Assembly: GCF_034356035.1 (NCBI RefSeq)
Contig: NZ_CP136423.1
Location: 2,170,001-2,234,000 of the forward strand
Length of the DNA: 64,000 nucleotides
DNA from: Blautia hydrogenotrophica DSM 10507
GTDB lineage: Bacteria; Bacillota; Clostridia; Lachnospirales; Lachnospiraceae
Reading direction: 5' to 3'
Shown: piece by piece, positions 46,327 through 55,345 of the stretch
How positions within the stretch are numbered: the first letter of the stretch is position 1
How the letters are laid out: each line of letters opens with the position of its first letter
Notes under the pieces: model-generated
What the model was told of the DNA's origin: nothing
The model's database searches: none
What the model saw: only the letters and a program-made list of their open reading frames with translations
Translations under genes and position numbers: made by a program

Positions 46327-47562
46327 TTATCCGTGATATTTTTTCAACAGAATGCTGGCATTGTGTCCGCCGAATCCCAGAGAATTACTCAGTGCATACT
46401 CCACATCTTCCTGAATCGCAGCTTCGGTCACATAATTCAGATCACACTCTTCGTCCGGCACCTGATATCCTACTGTCTTGTGAATCCATCCTTCTTGAAT
46501 CGTCTTCACACAGGTAATAAACTCTACCGCTCCGGCAGCACCCAATAGATGGCCGACCATGGATTTCGTAGAGTTGACGCGGATATCTTTCGCATGTTCC
46601 CCGAACAGAGTTTTGATGGCTCTGGTCTCAAAGAGATCATTGTGGTGGGTACTGGTACCGTGGGCATTGATGTAAGTCAAAACCTCCAGAGGTACCCCCG
46701 CCTCTTTCATCGCAAGCTCCATAGCCTTTGCCGCTCCGGAGCCATCTTCGATAGGTGAAGTGATATGGTAAGCATCCGCCGTGGTACCGTAGCCCACAAC
46801 CTCCGCCAAAATATTTGCCCCTCTTTTCTTCGCGTGTTCCAATTCTTCAAGAATTACCACACCTGCTCCCTCACCCATCACAAAACCGTCTCTTTCTTTG
46901 TCAAATGGAATCGAGCATCTTTGCGGATCTGTGGAAGTAGAAAGTGCAGTCAACGCCGCGAAGCCACCCAATCCGACTGGTGTGATCGCCGCTTCTGTAC
47001 CGCCTGCTACCATCACATCGGCATCCTCGCACTGAATACTTCGGAAAGCTTCACCAATGCTATTGGTTCCTGTTGCACAAGCCGTCACAACATTAATGTT
47101 TTTTCCTCTCAGCCCTAGCTGAATGGACACGTTGCCGGCCGCCATATTGGAAATCATTAGCGGAACCATCAGAGGATTGACACGGTTCGGTCCTTTCTCC
47201 ATCATTTTCTTATATTCCCGTTCTATTACCTGAAGGCTTCCAATCCCTGAACCGATGGAACAGCCCACACGGAAGGAATCCTCTTTGTCCATATCCAGCC
47301 CTGAGTCTTCCATCGCTTCCTTCGCGGCTGCCACTGCATACTGACAAAACAGTTCCATTCTTCTCGCAGCCTTAAAATCCATGTAGTCTTTTCCCTGAAA
47401 ACCTTTGACCTCCGCTGCCAGATGCACTTTAAATTCCGTGGTGTCAAAATGGGTCACTTCCCCAAAACCAGTTCTGCCCTCCTTCACACCGTTCCAGAAC
47501 TCCTCTACATTCAGACCGATGGGAGTGATCGCTCCCATCCCTGTCACAACTACTCTTCTCAT
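46327..47562 (-). CDS. fabF: 3-oxoacyl-ACP synthase II
   Basis: The elongating condensing enzyme of fatty-acid synthesis. The 411 residues carry the active Cys in TACATGTNSIGEA (about 165) and the two His residues in NAHGTSTHHND and KSMVGHLLGAAG. The RBS is AGGAGG. It is the only condensing enzyme seen in this operon; initiating FabH is not in the window. Confidence 0.97.
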   Translation of the reverse strand: MRRVVVTGMGAITPIGLNVEEFWNGVKEGRTGFGEVTHFDTTEFKVHLAAEVKGFQGKDYMDFKAARRMELFCQYAVAAAKEAMEDSGLDMDKEDSFRVGCSIGSGIGSLQVIEREYKKMMEKGPNRVNPLMVPLMISNMAAGNVSIQLGLRGKNINVVTACATGTNSIGEAFRSIQCEDADVMVAGGTEAAITPVGLGGFAALTALSTSTDPQRCSIPFDKERDGFVMGEGAGVVILEELEHAKKRGANILAEVVGYGTTADAYHITSPIEDGSGAAKAMELAMKEAGVPLEVLTYINAHGTSTHHNDLFETRAIKTLFGEHAKDIRVNSTKSMVGHLLGAAGAVEFITCVKTIQEGWIHKTVGYQVPDEECDLNYVTEAAIQEDVEYALSNSLGFGGHNASILLKKYHG

Positions 47563-47572
47563 CTTACTCCTC

Positions 47573-48313
47573 CTACATATTCATTCCGCCATCCACACTG
47601 ATGACCTGCCCAGTAATGTAATCTGCCTTTTCTGATGCCAGAAATGCCACCACATTGGCGATATCAGAAGTTTTCCCAAAACGTCCCAGGGGAATCTGCC
47701 CACAGGCAGCTTTCTTTACATCCTCCGAAAGAACTTGCGTCATCTTTGTGTCCACAAAACCAGGGGCCACCGCATTCACTGTAATTCCACGGCTAGCCAG
47801 CTCTCTTGCCATCGTCTTGGTCAAACCGATCACCCCAGCCTTCGACGCCGCATAATTGGCCTGTCCTGCGTTCCCCAAAATTCCAGAGACAGAGGAAATG
47901 TTAATAATCTTTCCGCTTCTTTGTTTCAGCATCTGACGAGACAGATGGCGAATCGTATTGAAGGTTCCCTTCAGATTGATATTCAAAACCGCGTCAAAAT
48001 CTTCTTCCTTCATCTTCATAATCAAGTTATCCCTTGTGATTCCCGCATTGTTCACCAGAATATCAATATGTCCATATTCTTTTACTAAATCCTTCATCAT
48101 GGCTTCACAGGCGTCAAAATCACTCACATTGCACTGATAAACCGCGGCCTTTCCACCTTCACTCTCGATAATCCCTTTTGCCTCTTCTGCTCCTGCCTGG
48201 GAACCATTGTAATTGATGATAACAAAAGCACCCTCCTTTGCCAGCGTTCTCGCGATCTCTCTTCCAATTCCACTGCTGGCTCCTGTTACCAATGCTACTT
48301 TATTTTCTAACAT
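47573..48313 (-). CDS. fabG: 3-oxoacyl-ACP reductase
   Basis: An NADPH-dependent short-chain dehydrogenase of 246 residues. The cofactor motif [12 protein letters not shown] (about 10-21), NNAGIT (about 88), the catalytic Ser in ISSVSG and YAASKAG (about 152) are complete. It lies between fabD and fabF. Confidence 0.97.
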   Translation of the reverse strand: MLENKVALVTGASSGIGREIARTLAKEGAFVIINYNGSQAGAEEAKGIIESEGGKAAVYQCNVSDFDACEAMMKDLVKEYGHIDILVNNAGITRDNLIMKMKEEDFDAVLNINLKGTFNTIRHLSRQMLKQRSGKIINISSVSGILGNAGQANYAASKAGVIGLTKTMARELASRGITVNAVAPGFVDTKMTQVLSEDVKKAACGQIPLGRFGKTSDIANVVAFLASEKADYITGQVISVDGGMNM

Positions 48314-48317
48314 TTTC

Positions 48318-49235
48318 TTATACTCCTTTTACCACTTTCTCCAAGTCTTCCAACTTTTCTACATTTACGGCTTTTACATTCCGATTGATCTTTCTCATAA
48401 ATCCGGTCAGTGTCTTTCCAGGACCGATCTCAATAAACGTGTCTACCCCTTCAGAAATCATTCTCTCTACACTCTGTTGCCAAAGAACAGAAGAAGACAC
48501 CTGCTGCACCAACAGAGATTTCACTAATGATGGGTCTGTCACATACTCCGCGGTGACATTCGTCACATAAGGAATATCAAAATTCATAATTTTTACAGGT
48601 TCCAGCACCTTTTTCAGCTGCTCACCTGCCCCTGTCAGCATCTTAGAATGAAAAGGACCACTTACCTTCAGCGGAAGTACTCTTCTGGCCCCTGCTTCTT
48701 TCAATGCCTCTCCCGCCATGCTAACTGCCTTTGTCTCCCCAGTAATCACAATCTGCCCCGGACAGTTATAGTTTGCCACTGAGACAATTCCTTCTGTCTC
48801 CTGGCAGATCTTTTCGATCATCTTTGCTTCGCAGCCCAAAACCGCAGCCATAGCACCGCCTGTGGGAACTGCTTCCTGCATGTAAATTCCCCTTTTGCGC
48901 ACCACTGCAAAAGCATCCTCCATAGACATCGCCCCAGAAGCCACCAAAGCTCCATACTCGCCCAGACTCAATCCCGCATTGACACAGGAAGACATTCCCT
49001 GTTCTTTTAAGGCTTCCAAAATTGCCACGGATACACCAAGCATTGCGATCTGTGTATATTCTGTAATATTGATCTTGTCGTTTTGCTCAAAACAAAGAGC
49101 AGGTAAATCCAATTTCGCCACCTGGCCCGCAAGATCTATCACTCTTTTACAAACTGGTATTTTTTCATAAAAATCCTGGCCCATCCCCACATACTGTGCA
49201 CCCTGGCCAGGAAAGATAAAAGCAACTCTACTCAT
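48318..49235 (-). CDS. fabD: Malonyl-CoA:ACP transacylase
   Basis: Loads malonyl units onto ACP. The start [19 protein letters not shown] at 49235 follows AAGGTGG; a frame to 49262 lacks support. The catalytic Ser lies in [11 protein letters not shown] (about 90), and the His in [13 protein letters not shown] (about 198). It lies between acpP and fabG, where a fabK gene is often found in related bacteria but is absent here. Confidence 0.96.
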   Translation of the reverse strand: MSRVAFIFPGQGAQYVGMGQDFYEKIPVCKRVIDLAGQVAKLDLPALCFEQNDKINITEYTQIAMLGVSVAILEALKEQGMSSCVNAGLSLGEYGALVASGAMSMEDAFAVVRKRGIYMQEAVPTGGAMAAVLGCEAKMIEKICQETEGIVSVANYNCPGQIVITGETKAVSMAGEALKEAGARRVLPLKVSGPFHSKMLTGAGEQLKKVLEPVKIMNFDIPYVTNVTAEYVTDPSLVKSLLVQQVSSSVLWQQSVERMISEGVDTFIEIGPGKTLTGFMRKINRNVKAVNVEKLEDLEKVVKGV

Positions 49236-49372
49236 ATTTCCACCTTTTTTTATCATAATCACAAAATAGTTTGATATGCAAAATATATGTCGAAAAAAAT
49301 TTTGTCCGCCCCACGGCGGACAGGGCTGCCTCGCCCCTCATATACTCAGACATTTAAGGAGAAAGGTGTGGA

Positions 49373-49606
49373 TTACTCTTCCACACCTTTATTTTTCAAA
49401 TAATCAATTACTGCTCCAACCGTTGTCAGATCTGTCAACTCCTCCGCAGGAATCTCCACAGAATACTTGTCCTCCAAGCTCATTACCAATTCAAACAAAT
49501 CCAAAGAATCTGCTCCCAGATCATCTTTAAAATTTGTCTCCAAAGTAATAGAATCAGCATCACAGTTCAATTGTTCAGCAATGATTTCCTTCATGTTCTC
49601 TAACAT
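49373..49606 (-). CDS. acpP: Acyl carrier protein
   Basis: A 77-residue acidic carrier with the phosphopantetheine Ser in DDLGADSLDLFEL (about 36). It is the first gene of the fatty-acid operon, behind a strong promoter and a FabT-like palindrome. The gap of about 140 bases before fabD holds no gene. Confidence 0.97.
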   Translation of the reverse strand: MLENMKEIIAEQLNCDADSITLETNFKDDLGADSLDLFELVMSLEDKYSVEIPAEELTDLTTVGAVIDYLKNKGVEE

Positions 49607-49654
49607 TTTTCATATCTCCTTTTTCTCATCAATCATCTGCATTTCAGCAATTAT

Positions 49655-49667
49655 TTTGATGCTCAAA
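49655..49667. promoter_or_regulatory. FabT-like operator of the fatty-acid operon
   Basis: TTTGATGCTCAAA is a perfect palindrome TTTGA-N3-TCAAA. It matches the core of MarR-family FabT operators and overlaps the -10 and transcription start of acpP. No fabT-like gene is in the window. Confidence 0.6.
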
Positions 49668-49695
49668 GTATATATTCTGCTTTCTGATTTGTCAA
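49667..49695 (-). promoter_or_regulatory. Sigma-A promoter of the fatty-acid operon
   Basis: On the minus strand: perfect -35 TTGACA (49690-49695), 17-bp spacer, -10 TATACT (49667-49672), about 55 bases before the acpP start. Confidence 0.8.
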
Positions 49696-49762
49696 GACAT
49701 ATTTCAGATTTTTCCAAAATTCCGATAACGATTCAACCCTGCACAAAGTTAAAAAATCTGAG

Positions 49763-49778
49763 TTCAAACTTGTTTGAA
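49763..49778. promoter_or_regulatory. Second palindrome upstream of acpP
   Basis: TTCAAACTTGTTTGAA has perfect 7-base arms around a 2-base centre, about 70 bases upstream of the -35. It could be an additional operator. No known regulator is assigned. Confidence 0.35.
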
Positions 49779-49805
49779 AACAAAGATTTTTTTATTCTTT
49801 ATATT

Positions 49806-49896
49806 TGACGTTTAGCCATAAGCGAGGATTTAGCCGCATATGCTGTGACATAAGCTGCGTAGCAGCTAATTCGAGCTGTTATGGCTGAACTGTTAC
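49806..49896 (-). mobile_element. MITE-like element (type 1), short copy
   Basis: On the minus strand it starts GTAACAGTTCAGCCAT and follows the left half of the 1215 copy, including the CATATGCGGC palindrome and CTCGCTTATGGC. The other end is eroded. It lies between ftsW and acpP. Confidence 0.65.
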
Positions 49897-49991
49897 TAAT
49901 TCCGGCGTTACGTAGCCATGACTGATGGTGCTCAACTTCTTCCTGCACCTATTCACAGACAAAGCTCACATATCTTCGACACCAACAGACA

Positions 49992-51218
49992 CTAATGTCT
50001 CTGTCCGCTGACAGCAATCTGCTTCCTAGACTCTTCCTCCACTTCCTGCAGCTTAATTTGGTGAGAAACTCCCAGGGCAATTCCCATCTCGGCCATGAGA
50101 AACAGAATCGAAGTACCTCCGTAGCTGACAAAAGGCAACGTCACACCCGTCGTTGGGATAATGTTGGTTACCACGCAGATGTTTAAAATCACCTGCAAAG
50201 CAATATGTATCATAATTCCAGCTACCAACAAAGACCCGAACAAATCCGGCGCATTCTGGCTGATAAAAAACAGTCGGTATAAAAGATAGGCAAAGAGCAG
50301 CAGAACCAGAGCTCCTCCGAAAATCCCCAGCTCCTCACACACAATCGAAAAGATCATATCGTTTTGGGCCTCAGGCACAGAACCCAGTTTTTGCACACTG
50401 TTTCCCAGACCTTTTCCAAAAAAACCTCCCGAGCCAATCGCGTACAGAGCCTGCATAACCTGGTAGCCGCCCGCATCTGAATTCTGTTCTGGATGTAGCC
50501 ACACCAGAACTCGCTGAACACGGAAGCTTCCGCTCTCCGCAGTGTCAATGCTGAATTTCAAAATCTGAACTAGAATAACCAGAAGTACAAACATGACGGC
50601 TGTAATTGCCACAAAGTATCTCGTATAAGGACTAGCCATCGCCACCAAAATCCAGGTGATACCGCAGATAATGATACCCGTACTCAGGTTATCTGTCGCC
50701 AGATATGCTGTAGCACCCAGCACCCCGCCTATTCCCAGTAAAACCACGGTCGCTCTGAGCGTCTGTATCTGTTTTCCCATCTGTACAATCAAATAGGAAA
50801 TGCAGACAATCGCGGCAATCTTCGCAATCTCTGAAGGCTGAAACTGCACACCCAGTTTCAACCATCTCTTCGCCCCGTTCACTGTAACCCCCAGCGGGGA
50901 CAAGACCAGAAGCATCAAGACCATCGCTGCCGCATATAAAAATGTCGTGAAATTCTTCAGGATATGGTAATCAAACATGGAGATTATTACCATACATACG
51001 ATTCCACCGGCGCTGATTGCGGCCTGTTTTCCGAAATAGTACATATCATCTTCAAATCTGGCTTCTGCCACGTAGGCACTGGTACTGTATAACATCACCA
51101 ACCCAAAACAGGTCAGCAGAACAACTACTGCCAAAAGGCTATAATCATAATAACCGTCTTTATTCAAAACCAGAAATCTTCTTTTTTTCTGTCTTCTTTT
51201 ATTTTTCTTATCACTCAT
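49992..51218 (-). CDS. ftsW: SEDS-family glycosyltransferase FtsW/SpoVE
   Basis: A polytopic membrane peptidoglycan polymerase of 408 residues with a basic N-terminal tail (KKNKRRQKKRRF) and about ten transmembrane helices. LVMLYSTSAYVAEARF and FQPSEIAKIAAIVCISYL (about 128), and FVSYGGTSILFLMAEMG near the C-terminus, are SEDS signatures. It could serve division (FtsW) or spore cortex synthesis (SpoVE); RodA is less likely. It stands alone, away from a division cluster. Confidence 0.88.
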   Translation of the reverse strand: MSDKKNKRRQKKRRFLVLNKDGYYDYSLLAVVVLLTCFGLVMLYSTSAYVAEARFEDDMYYFGKQAAISAGGIVCMVIISMFDYHILKNFTTFLYAAAMVLMLLVLSPLGVTVNGAKRWLKLGVQFQPSEIAKIAAIVCISYLIVQMGKQIQTLRATVVLLGIGGVLGATAYLATDNLSTGIIICGITWILVAMASPYTRYFVAITAVMFVLLVILVQILKFSIDTAESGSFRVQRVLVWLHPEQNSDAGGYQVMQALYAIGSGGFFGKGLGNSVQKLGSVPEAQNDMIFSIVCEELGIFGGALVLLLFAYLLYRLFFISQNAPDLFGSLLVAGIMIHIALQVILNICVVTNIIPTTGVTLPFVSYGGTSILFLMAEMGIALGVSHQIKLQEVEEESRKQIAVSGQRH

Positions 51219-51287
51219 ACAAGGAATACCCCTAATCTGGTCTGAAATTATTTACAACTGCTTTACACAACAACAATAACGCCCCAT

Positions 51288-51449
51288 GATAGTTCAGCCA
51301 TACAGTGTACGGAAAGCATAAAGCATACTTGTATGTTTTTGCGAACAGACATCTGTACGAGCTAAGCGCCTCTCCATGAATAAAACAGCAGCGTCAGCTG
51401 CGGTAAACACGCAATATGTTTTTACGAATGGCACTGGATGAACTGTTAC
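51288..51449. mobile_element. Divergent MITE-like element
   Basis: The ends resemble GATAGTTCAGCC and GGATGAACTGTTAC. The 162-bp interior differs from types 1 and 2 and contains short inverted repeats (AAAGCATACTTG and similar). It fills part of the ftsW-YczE gap. Confidence 0.45.
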
Positions 51450-51584
51450 GTCACCACAGACATTACGGTCACGTATAGGAGTTATTATATCTATTTTTTC
51501 AAAAAAATCAAACCTTAATTTTTTGAAGTCTCCAACTAAAACATATATTTCATGATAATTAAACCGTTATATTCACAGATTCTA

Positions 51585-51613
51585 TAGACAAAATTTCTTT
51601 TTTTCGCTATGAT
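51585..51613 (+). promoter_or_regulatory. Promoter of the YczE-like gene
   Basis: -35 TAGACA (51585-51590), 17-bp spacer, -10 TATGAT (51608-51613), about 50 bases before the start codon. Confidence 0.5.
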
Positions 51614-51621
51614 AGATAGCG
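51605..51621. promoter_or_regulatory. Palindrome overlapping the -10 of the YczE-like gene
   Basis: CGCTATGATAGATAGCG has perfect 6-base arms around GATAG and covers the -10 box, a typical repressor position. The regulator is unknown. Confidence 0.4.
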
Positions 51622-51663
51622 TATGCAAACGTGTACATTAATATTATTTTAAGAGGTGCAGTT

Positions 51664-52350
51664 ATGAATTCTTGGCGTCTATTTCCCGATCATTTTAAGC
51701 AGAGGCTGATCGTAATGCTGGTCAGCGTTTTCATCTTAGGTTTTATTCTTTCTATCATGATATCCATTAATTTTGGTACCGACCCGTATTCTTGTTTTAA
51801 TTACGGTGCGTCTGCAAAACTTCACATTTCATTTGGAAACTGGCAGCTTCTCTTAAATCTGCTGATGTTTCTCATAGTGATCCGTTTTAATCGGCATCTG
51901 ATCGGTTTCGGTACACTGGCAAATATGGTACTGATCGGCTATCTGTCCGATTTTTTTCGCTACATCTGGGCTCAAATTCTGCCTGAAAACTTTTTTGAAA
52001 TCACAGCAGTGCGTTGGATTCTTCTATTTCCAACCATCGCGATTCTGGTCATCGGAGTCTCCGGTTACATAGCTGCTGATCTAGGAGTCGCGCCCTATGA
52101 CGCAATCCCTTTCATTATAACTGAACATCAGACTCGTTTTTCCTTTAAAACCGTACGCATTCTGTGGGATATCGCCTTCACAGTCTGTGGATATCTGTTA
52201 GGCGGAGTCGTCGGAATCATCACAATTCTTGTTTCTTTTTTATTCGGACCTGTGATTGACTATTTTAAGACCAAGATTACGGCTCTCTTTTTTACAGATT
52301 CTCTGCCGGAAACCGTATCGCAGCAGGCCGCGTGTGACGGAAATAGATAA
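51664..52350 (+). CDS. YczE/YitT-type integral membrane protein
   Basis: A protein of 228 residues with about five transmembrane helices. It has an internal duplication: FGTDPYSCFNYG (about 31-42) is echoed by LGVAPYDAIPFI (about 140). This fits the YczE/YyaS family, whose function is not established. The start at 51664 has AGAGGTG just upstream; the earlier frame to 51631 has no RBS. Its promoter overlaps a palindrome. Confidence 0.75.
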   Translation: MNSWRLFPDHFKQRLIVMLVSVFILGFILSIMISINFGTDPYSCFNYGASAKLHISFGNWQLLLNLLMFLIVIRFNRHLIGFGTLANMVLIGYLSDFFRYIWAQILPENFFEITAVRWILLFPTIAILVIGVSGYIAADLGVAPYDAIPFIITEHQTRFSFKTVRILWDIAFTVCGYLLGGVVGIITILVSFLFGPVIDYFKTKITALFFTDSLPETVSQQAACDGNR

Positions 52351-52361
52351 TTCGTCTGCAA

Positions 52362-52545
52362 CGGTTACCTCACAGGCTCGCCCTTCCCTTCAATCTTTTC
52401 TTGGGGAGCGTATCCTACTTTGCATACCGCCCCAATACCGCTTACTACCTTATTGCGGCGTATGCATCCTTAGCGGAGCGTTTTTGTTACAGGAAAGAGC
52501 TTTCATACATTCACGTGACAAGTTTTTTCCGGTAACAAAAAACGC
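52362..52545 (+). repeat. Family B structured repeat, full copy
   Basis: It is more diverged in the left part but keeps TCCTACTTTGCATACCGCC, TTGCGGCGTATGCATCC, and the inner CATTCACGTGACAAG. The terminal hairpin arms are GCGTTTTTGTTAC (52478-52490) and GTAACAAAAAACGC (52532-52545), replacing the usual sequence but still paired. The right arm overlaps the U-tract of the tRNA terminator. Confidence 0.7.
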
Positions 52546-52571
52546 ACCCACAGATTTTCCTGTGGATGCGT
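52537..52571 (-). terminator. Terminator of the tRNA transcript
   Basis: On the minus strand ACGCATCCACAG pairs with CTGTGGGTGCGT (one mismatch) and is followed by TTTTTT. It lies 3 bases after tRNA-Val. Confidence 0.85.
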
Positions 52572-52574
52572 CAA

Positions 52575-52648
52575 TGGAAGCAACGGGGCTCGAACCCGTG
52601 ACCTCTCGCGTGTGAGGCGAACGCTCATCCCAGCTGAGCTATGCTTCC
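52575..52648 (-). tRNA. tRNA-Val (anticodon CAC)
   Basis: A full cloverleaf: acceptor GGAAGCA with TGCTTCC, D arm, anticodon stem TTCGC/GCGAG around loop CTCACAC, and T arm ACGGGTTCGAGCCCCGT. Discriminator A; CCA is not encoded. Anticodon CAC (52612-52614) reads GUG. Confidence 0.95.
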
Positions 52649-52651
52649 AGA

Positions 52652-52724
52652 TGGAGCATACGGGACTTGAACCCGTGGCCTCCACACTGCCAGTGTGGCG
52701 CGCTCCCAACTGCGCTAATGCCCC
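52652..52724 (-). tRNA. tRNA-Ala (anticodon GGC)
   Basis: A full cloverleaf: acceptor GGGGCAT with ATGCTCC, including the G3-U70 alanine identity pair; anticodon stem CCACA/TGTGG around CTGGCAG; T arm with GGTTCAAGT. Discriminator A; CCA not encoded. It lies 3 bases before tRNA-Val and shares its transcript. A TATAAT (52735-52740) lies just upstream. Confidence 0.95.
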
Positions 52725-52934
52725 ATGTATTTTATTATAGCACTCTTAGTCTTAAGATGGAAGAAGAACTTTCTTTATTTTACAAAATTTTTATCAAGAA
52801 CTCCATCCAGCCCATCCTTTTTATGCCCACACTATCTGTGTCCATCTTCCGACTCCCATATTCTTGTCACGGACAATCTTCTGGGAACCAATCACTCCTT
52901 CAAGTAGTATGATAATAAAAAGGAGGAATGAACT

Positions 52935-53927
52935 ATGAAAGATTTATGGACTCAGACAGCAGAGCTAATGGCTGAACAGACTGGATACCTAGAAAAAAAA
53001 TCCACTTCAGATCTGGACAGTAAGACTGGAAATGCCGGGTATGGAAACTATACAAAATATGCTAGGGATGTAAACTCCTGGGGACAACCCGGCTGCCAAG
53101 GCCAACCATGGTGCGCAGTATATCAGTTTTGGATTTGTGTCCAAATTTTCGGTCTGTCCAAAGGACTAAAAATCATGGGAAATGGTTTCTACAACTGTAA
53201 CAGCATCAAAAACCAGGCCCGAATTAATGGCACCTGGCATTCAGAACCCAAACTAGGAGCACTGGTAATCTTCCGTAACGGAGCCCATATAGGCAGAATC
53301 ACCAAGGTTACCTCGTCCCAGATCTATACCAACGAAGGAAACACCTCCAAAGGCGGCATCAACAATGTAGTCTCCAATGGCGGAATGGTGTGTGACAAAG
53401 TGTATACCAAAGATTATTCTGGAATTGACGGTTATGTATGGATTGACTATGAGACTACCTCCCAGGTTCCGGAAAAAAATTTTCTGTCCCGCGGAGACCA
53501 AGGCGAGCAGGTAAAAAATCTGCAAAGACAGCTAATTTCTCTAAGTTATTCCTGTGGAGAGAATGGCGCAGATGGGGACTTTGGCAAAGACACCGAAAAA
53601 GCCGTCGAAGCCTTTCAAAAAGAGTACAATTTGACCTCCGACGGAGCTGCCGGGCCTGAGACTATGAAAAAACTCGAGCGGGAATCCTTCAAACAGAGAC
53701 ATACCCAGAAAGATTTCCAGCGCTTTGTAGGTATTGTAACAAAGAAAGCCGCTGTTCACGAAAATCCCGCAAAAAAATCAGCGGCTATCAAAGAATGGCC
53801 ACAGCTAAACGCGGGAAATCTAGTGGATGTGTTAGGCCGGTATGGTTATCAGAACAACTGGTACAAAGTGTGTGTAGCTGACCAATATATCGGTTACGCT
53901 TGGGCAGGCAGCATAGAAAAAGCCTAA
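52935..53927 (+). CDS. CHAP-like amidase with peptidoglycan-binding and SH3-like domains
   Basis: The 330-residue protein has three parts. An N-terminal CHAP/NlpC-like domain (about 35-175) has a probable catalytic Cys60 in GQPWCAVYQFW, His118 in GAHIGRI and Glu134. A PG_binding_1 domain (about 186-250) contains GDQGEQVKNLQRQL and DGAAGPETMKKLE. An SH3-like C-terminus (about 265-328) ends it. There is no signal peptide, as in phage endolysins, but no phage genes are nearby. The RBS AAAGGAGG is strong. A role in spore germination or lysis of the mother cell is possible. Confidence 0.75.
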   Translation: MKDLWTQTAELMAEQTGYLEKKSTSDLDSKTGNAGYGNYTKYARDVNSWGQPGCQGQPWCAVYQFWICVQIFGLSKGLKIMGNGFYNCNSIKNQARINGTWHSEPKLGALVIFRNGAHIGRITKVTSSQIYTNEGNTSKGGINNVVSNGGMVCDKVYTKDYSGIDGYVWIDYETTSQVPEKNFLSRGDQGEQVKNLQRQLISLSYSCGENGADGDFGKDTEKAVEAFQKEYNLTSDGAAGPETMKKLERESFKQRHTQKDFQRFVGIVTKKAAVHENPAKKSAAIKEWPQLNAGNLVDVLGRYGYQNNWYKVCVADQYIGYAWAGSIEKA

Positions 53928-54014
53928 GCTTTCACACGGAAACACTTCTGCAAAACTTGTCTTATGGCAGATACAGTCAAAGAAACAACAGTATACACTT
54001 TTTCACGAATCTGT

Positions 54015-54023
54015 CATAGGATA
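54015..54023 (+). promoter_or_regulatory. Sigma-E/K-like -10 element of cotJABC
   Basis: CATAGGATA fits the -10 of mother-cell sporulation sigma factors (CATA-N3-TA). The -35 match is poor. Confidence 0.3.
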
Positions 54024-54056
54024 TAGAGAAATCAAGTTTTTACAGAAAGGATTCCA

Positions 54057-54332
54057 ATGGAACGTTATCAAATGAATCGTCCTGGATGCAGGTCATGTTA
54101 TCCGAACTCTAATTCGCGTCAACAGTCCCCCTGCTATTCTATGCCGGCAAATTGCAATTCAACCCCTGAAAATGGACTGTATTCCCACGTGGACTTATTG
54201 CCGGTAGGTATGGCATACGTCCCGTATCAGAAATATCAACAGCCTTTTGACCTATGCTATGCACTTTCGGTGGGAAGCATTTTCCCAGATCTGTGCAAAC
54301 CGTTTTGCGGAAGGAGGGGCGTAAGACCATGA
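54057..54332 (+). CDS. cotJA: Spore coat protein CotJA
   Basis: A small spore-coat associated protein of 91 residues. The conserved C-terminal half contains LLPVGMAYVPYQKY and SVGSIFPDLCKPFCGRRG, typical of CotJA. The N-terminal part is Cys/Asn/Ser-rich. RBS AAAGGA. It overlaps cotJB by 4 bases. Confidence 0.88.
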   Translation: MERYQMNRPGCRSCYPNSNSRQQSPCYSMPANCNSTPENGLYSHVDLLPVGMAYVPYQKYQQPFDLCYALSVGSIFPDLCKPFCGRRGVRP

Positions 54333-54610
54333 ATAGAATGCAGAATTCTTCCCGCGAAGTCCTGCTAAAGAGAATTAACGAAGTCAGTTTTGCCGTCAGC
54401 GACATCTTATTGTTTCTGGATACACACCCAGACTGTCAGGAAGCTCTGGCTTTCTATCAGAAAAATGTCGCCATCCGCAAGGAGGCTCTGGCCGAATACG
54501 CCCGCTTGTACGGTCCTCTAACGATCGACACTGCAGACGATACCTGTAGTCGTTCCTGGGAATGGGTTCAGCAACCATTTCCATGGGAAGTGAAAGGAGG
54601 TTGCCGTTAA
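54329..54610 (+). CDS. cotJB: Spore coat protein CotJB
   Basis: A 93-residue coat protein starting MNRMQNSSREVLLKRINE, with FLDTHPDCQEALAFY typical of CotJB. The start overlaps the cotJA stop (ATGA). A longer frame from 54254 would lie inside cotJA and is rejected. Confidence 0.88.
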   Translation: MNRMQNSSREVLLKRINEVSFAVSDILLFLDTHPDCQEALAFYQKNVAIRKEALAEYARLYGPLTIDTADDTCSRSWEWVQQPFPWEVKGGCR

Positions 54611-55240
54611 ATGTGGAATTATGAAAAACGTCTGCAATATCCGATCAATATCAAAACCCCCAACGCCAAAATCGCCCAATATATCATGAGTCAGTATGGG
54701 GGCCCCGACGGCGAAATTGGTGCTTCGATGCGCTATCTATCACAGCGTTTCGCCATGCCAAACCGTACTGCAATGGCAGTTTTAAACGATGTCGGCACAG
54801 AAGAGCTAGCTCATTTAGAGATGGTGTCCACTATGGTCCATCAGCTCACAAGAGATCTCAGCATGGAAGAAATCGAGAAATCTGGTTTTGGAAATTACTA
54901 TATCGATCACACCGTCGGCGTCTGGCCCCAGGCCGCAGGCAATATTCCATTCAACGCCTGTGAATTTCAGTCTAAAGGAGACCCGATCACCGACCTTCAT
55001 GAGGACCTCGCAGCGGAGCAGAAAGCCCGCAGCACCTATGACAACATCCTGCGCGTGGTAAAGGACATTCCAGAGATTGCCGACCCAATCAAATTTCTCC
55101 GTGCACGGGAAATCGTACACTATCAGCGTTTTGGTGAAGCGCTCCGCTCTGTCCAGGAACAGCTAGACGCCAAAAACTTCTATGCCTTCAATCCAAGCTT
55201 TGACAATCCGTGCAAAGCCTCCTGCAAAGATTGCAGATAA
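54611..55240 (+). CDS. cotJC: Spore coat protein CotJC (manganese catalase family)
   Basis: A ferritin-like four-helix protein related to manganese catalases. The 209 residues include the metal-binding Glu/His residues in VGTEELAHLEMV (about 72-83) and DLAAEQKARSTYD and AREIVHYQRFGEAL. The Cys-rich end (SFDNPCKASCKDCR) is unusual. It starts directly after cotJB with its own GGAGG. It may protect spores against peroxide. Confidence 0.92.
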   Translation: MWNYEKRLQYPINIKTPNAKIAQYIMSQYGGPDGEIGASMRYLSQRFAMPNRTAMAVLNDVGTEELAHLEMVSTMVHQLTRDLSMEEIEKSGFGNYYIDHTVGVWPQAAGNIPFNACEFQSKGDPITDLHEDLAAEQKARSTYDNILRVVKDIPEIADPIKFLRAREIVHYQRFGEALRSVQEQLDAKNFYAFNPSFDNPCKASCKDCR

Positions 55241-55300
55241 AGTCTTTTCACAGGGTAAAGCTTCTTTAAAACGTGGAAAACTATCCATGACAGATATAGT

Positions 55301-55345
55301 AAATGCCTTCTTCCCTAGACTTATCGCTCTGGGAGAAGGCATTTT
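55301..55345 (+). terminator. Terminator of cotJABC
   Basis: AAATGCCTTCTTCCC pairs with GGGAGAAGGCATTT, followed by a T-run on the plus strand; an A-run on the other side makes it possibly bidirectional for cysK. Confidence 0.8.
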
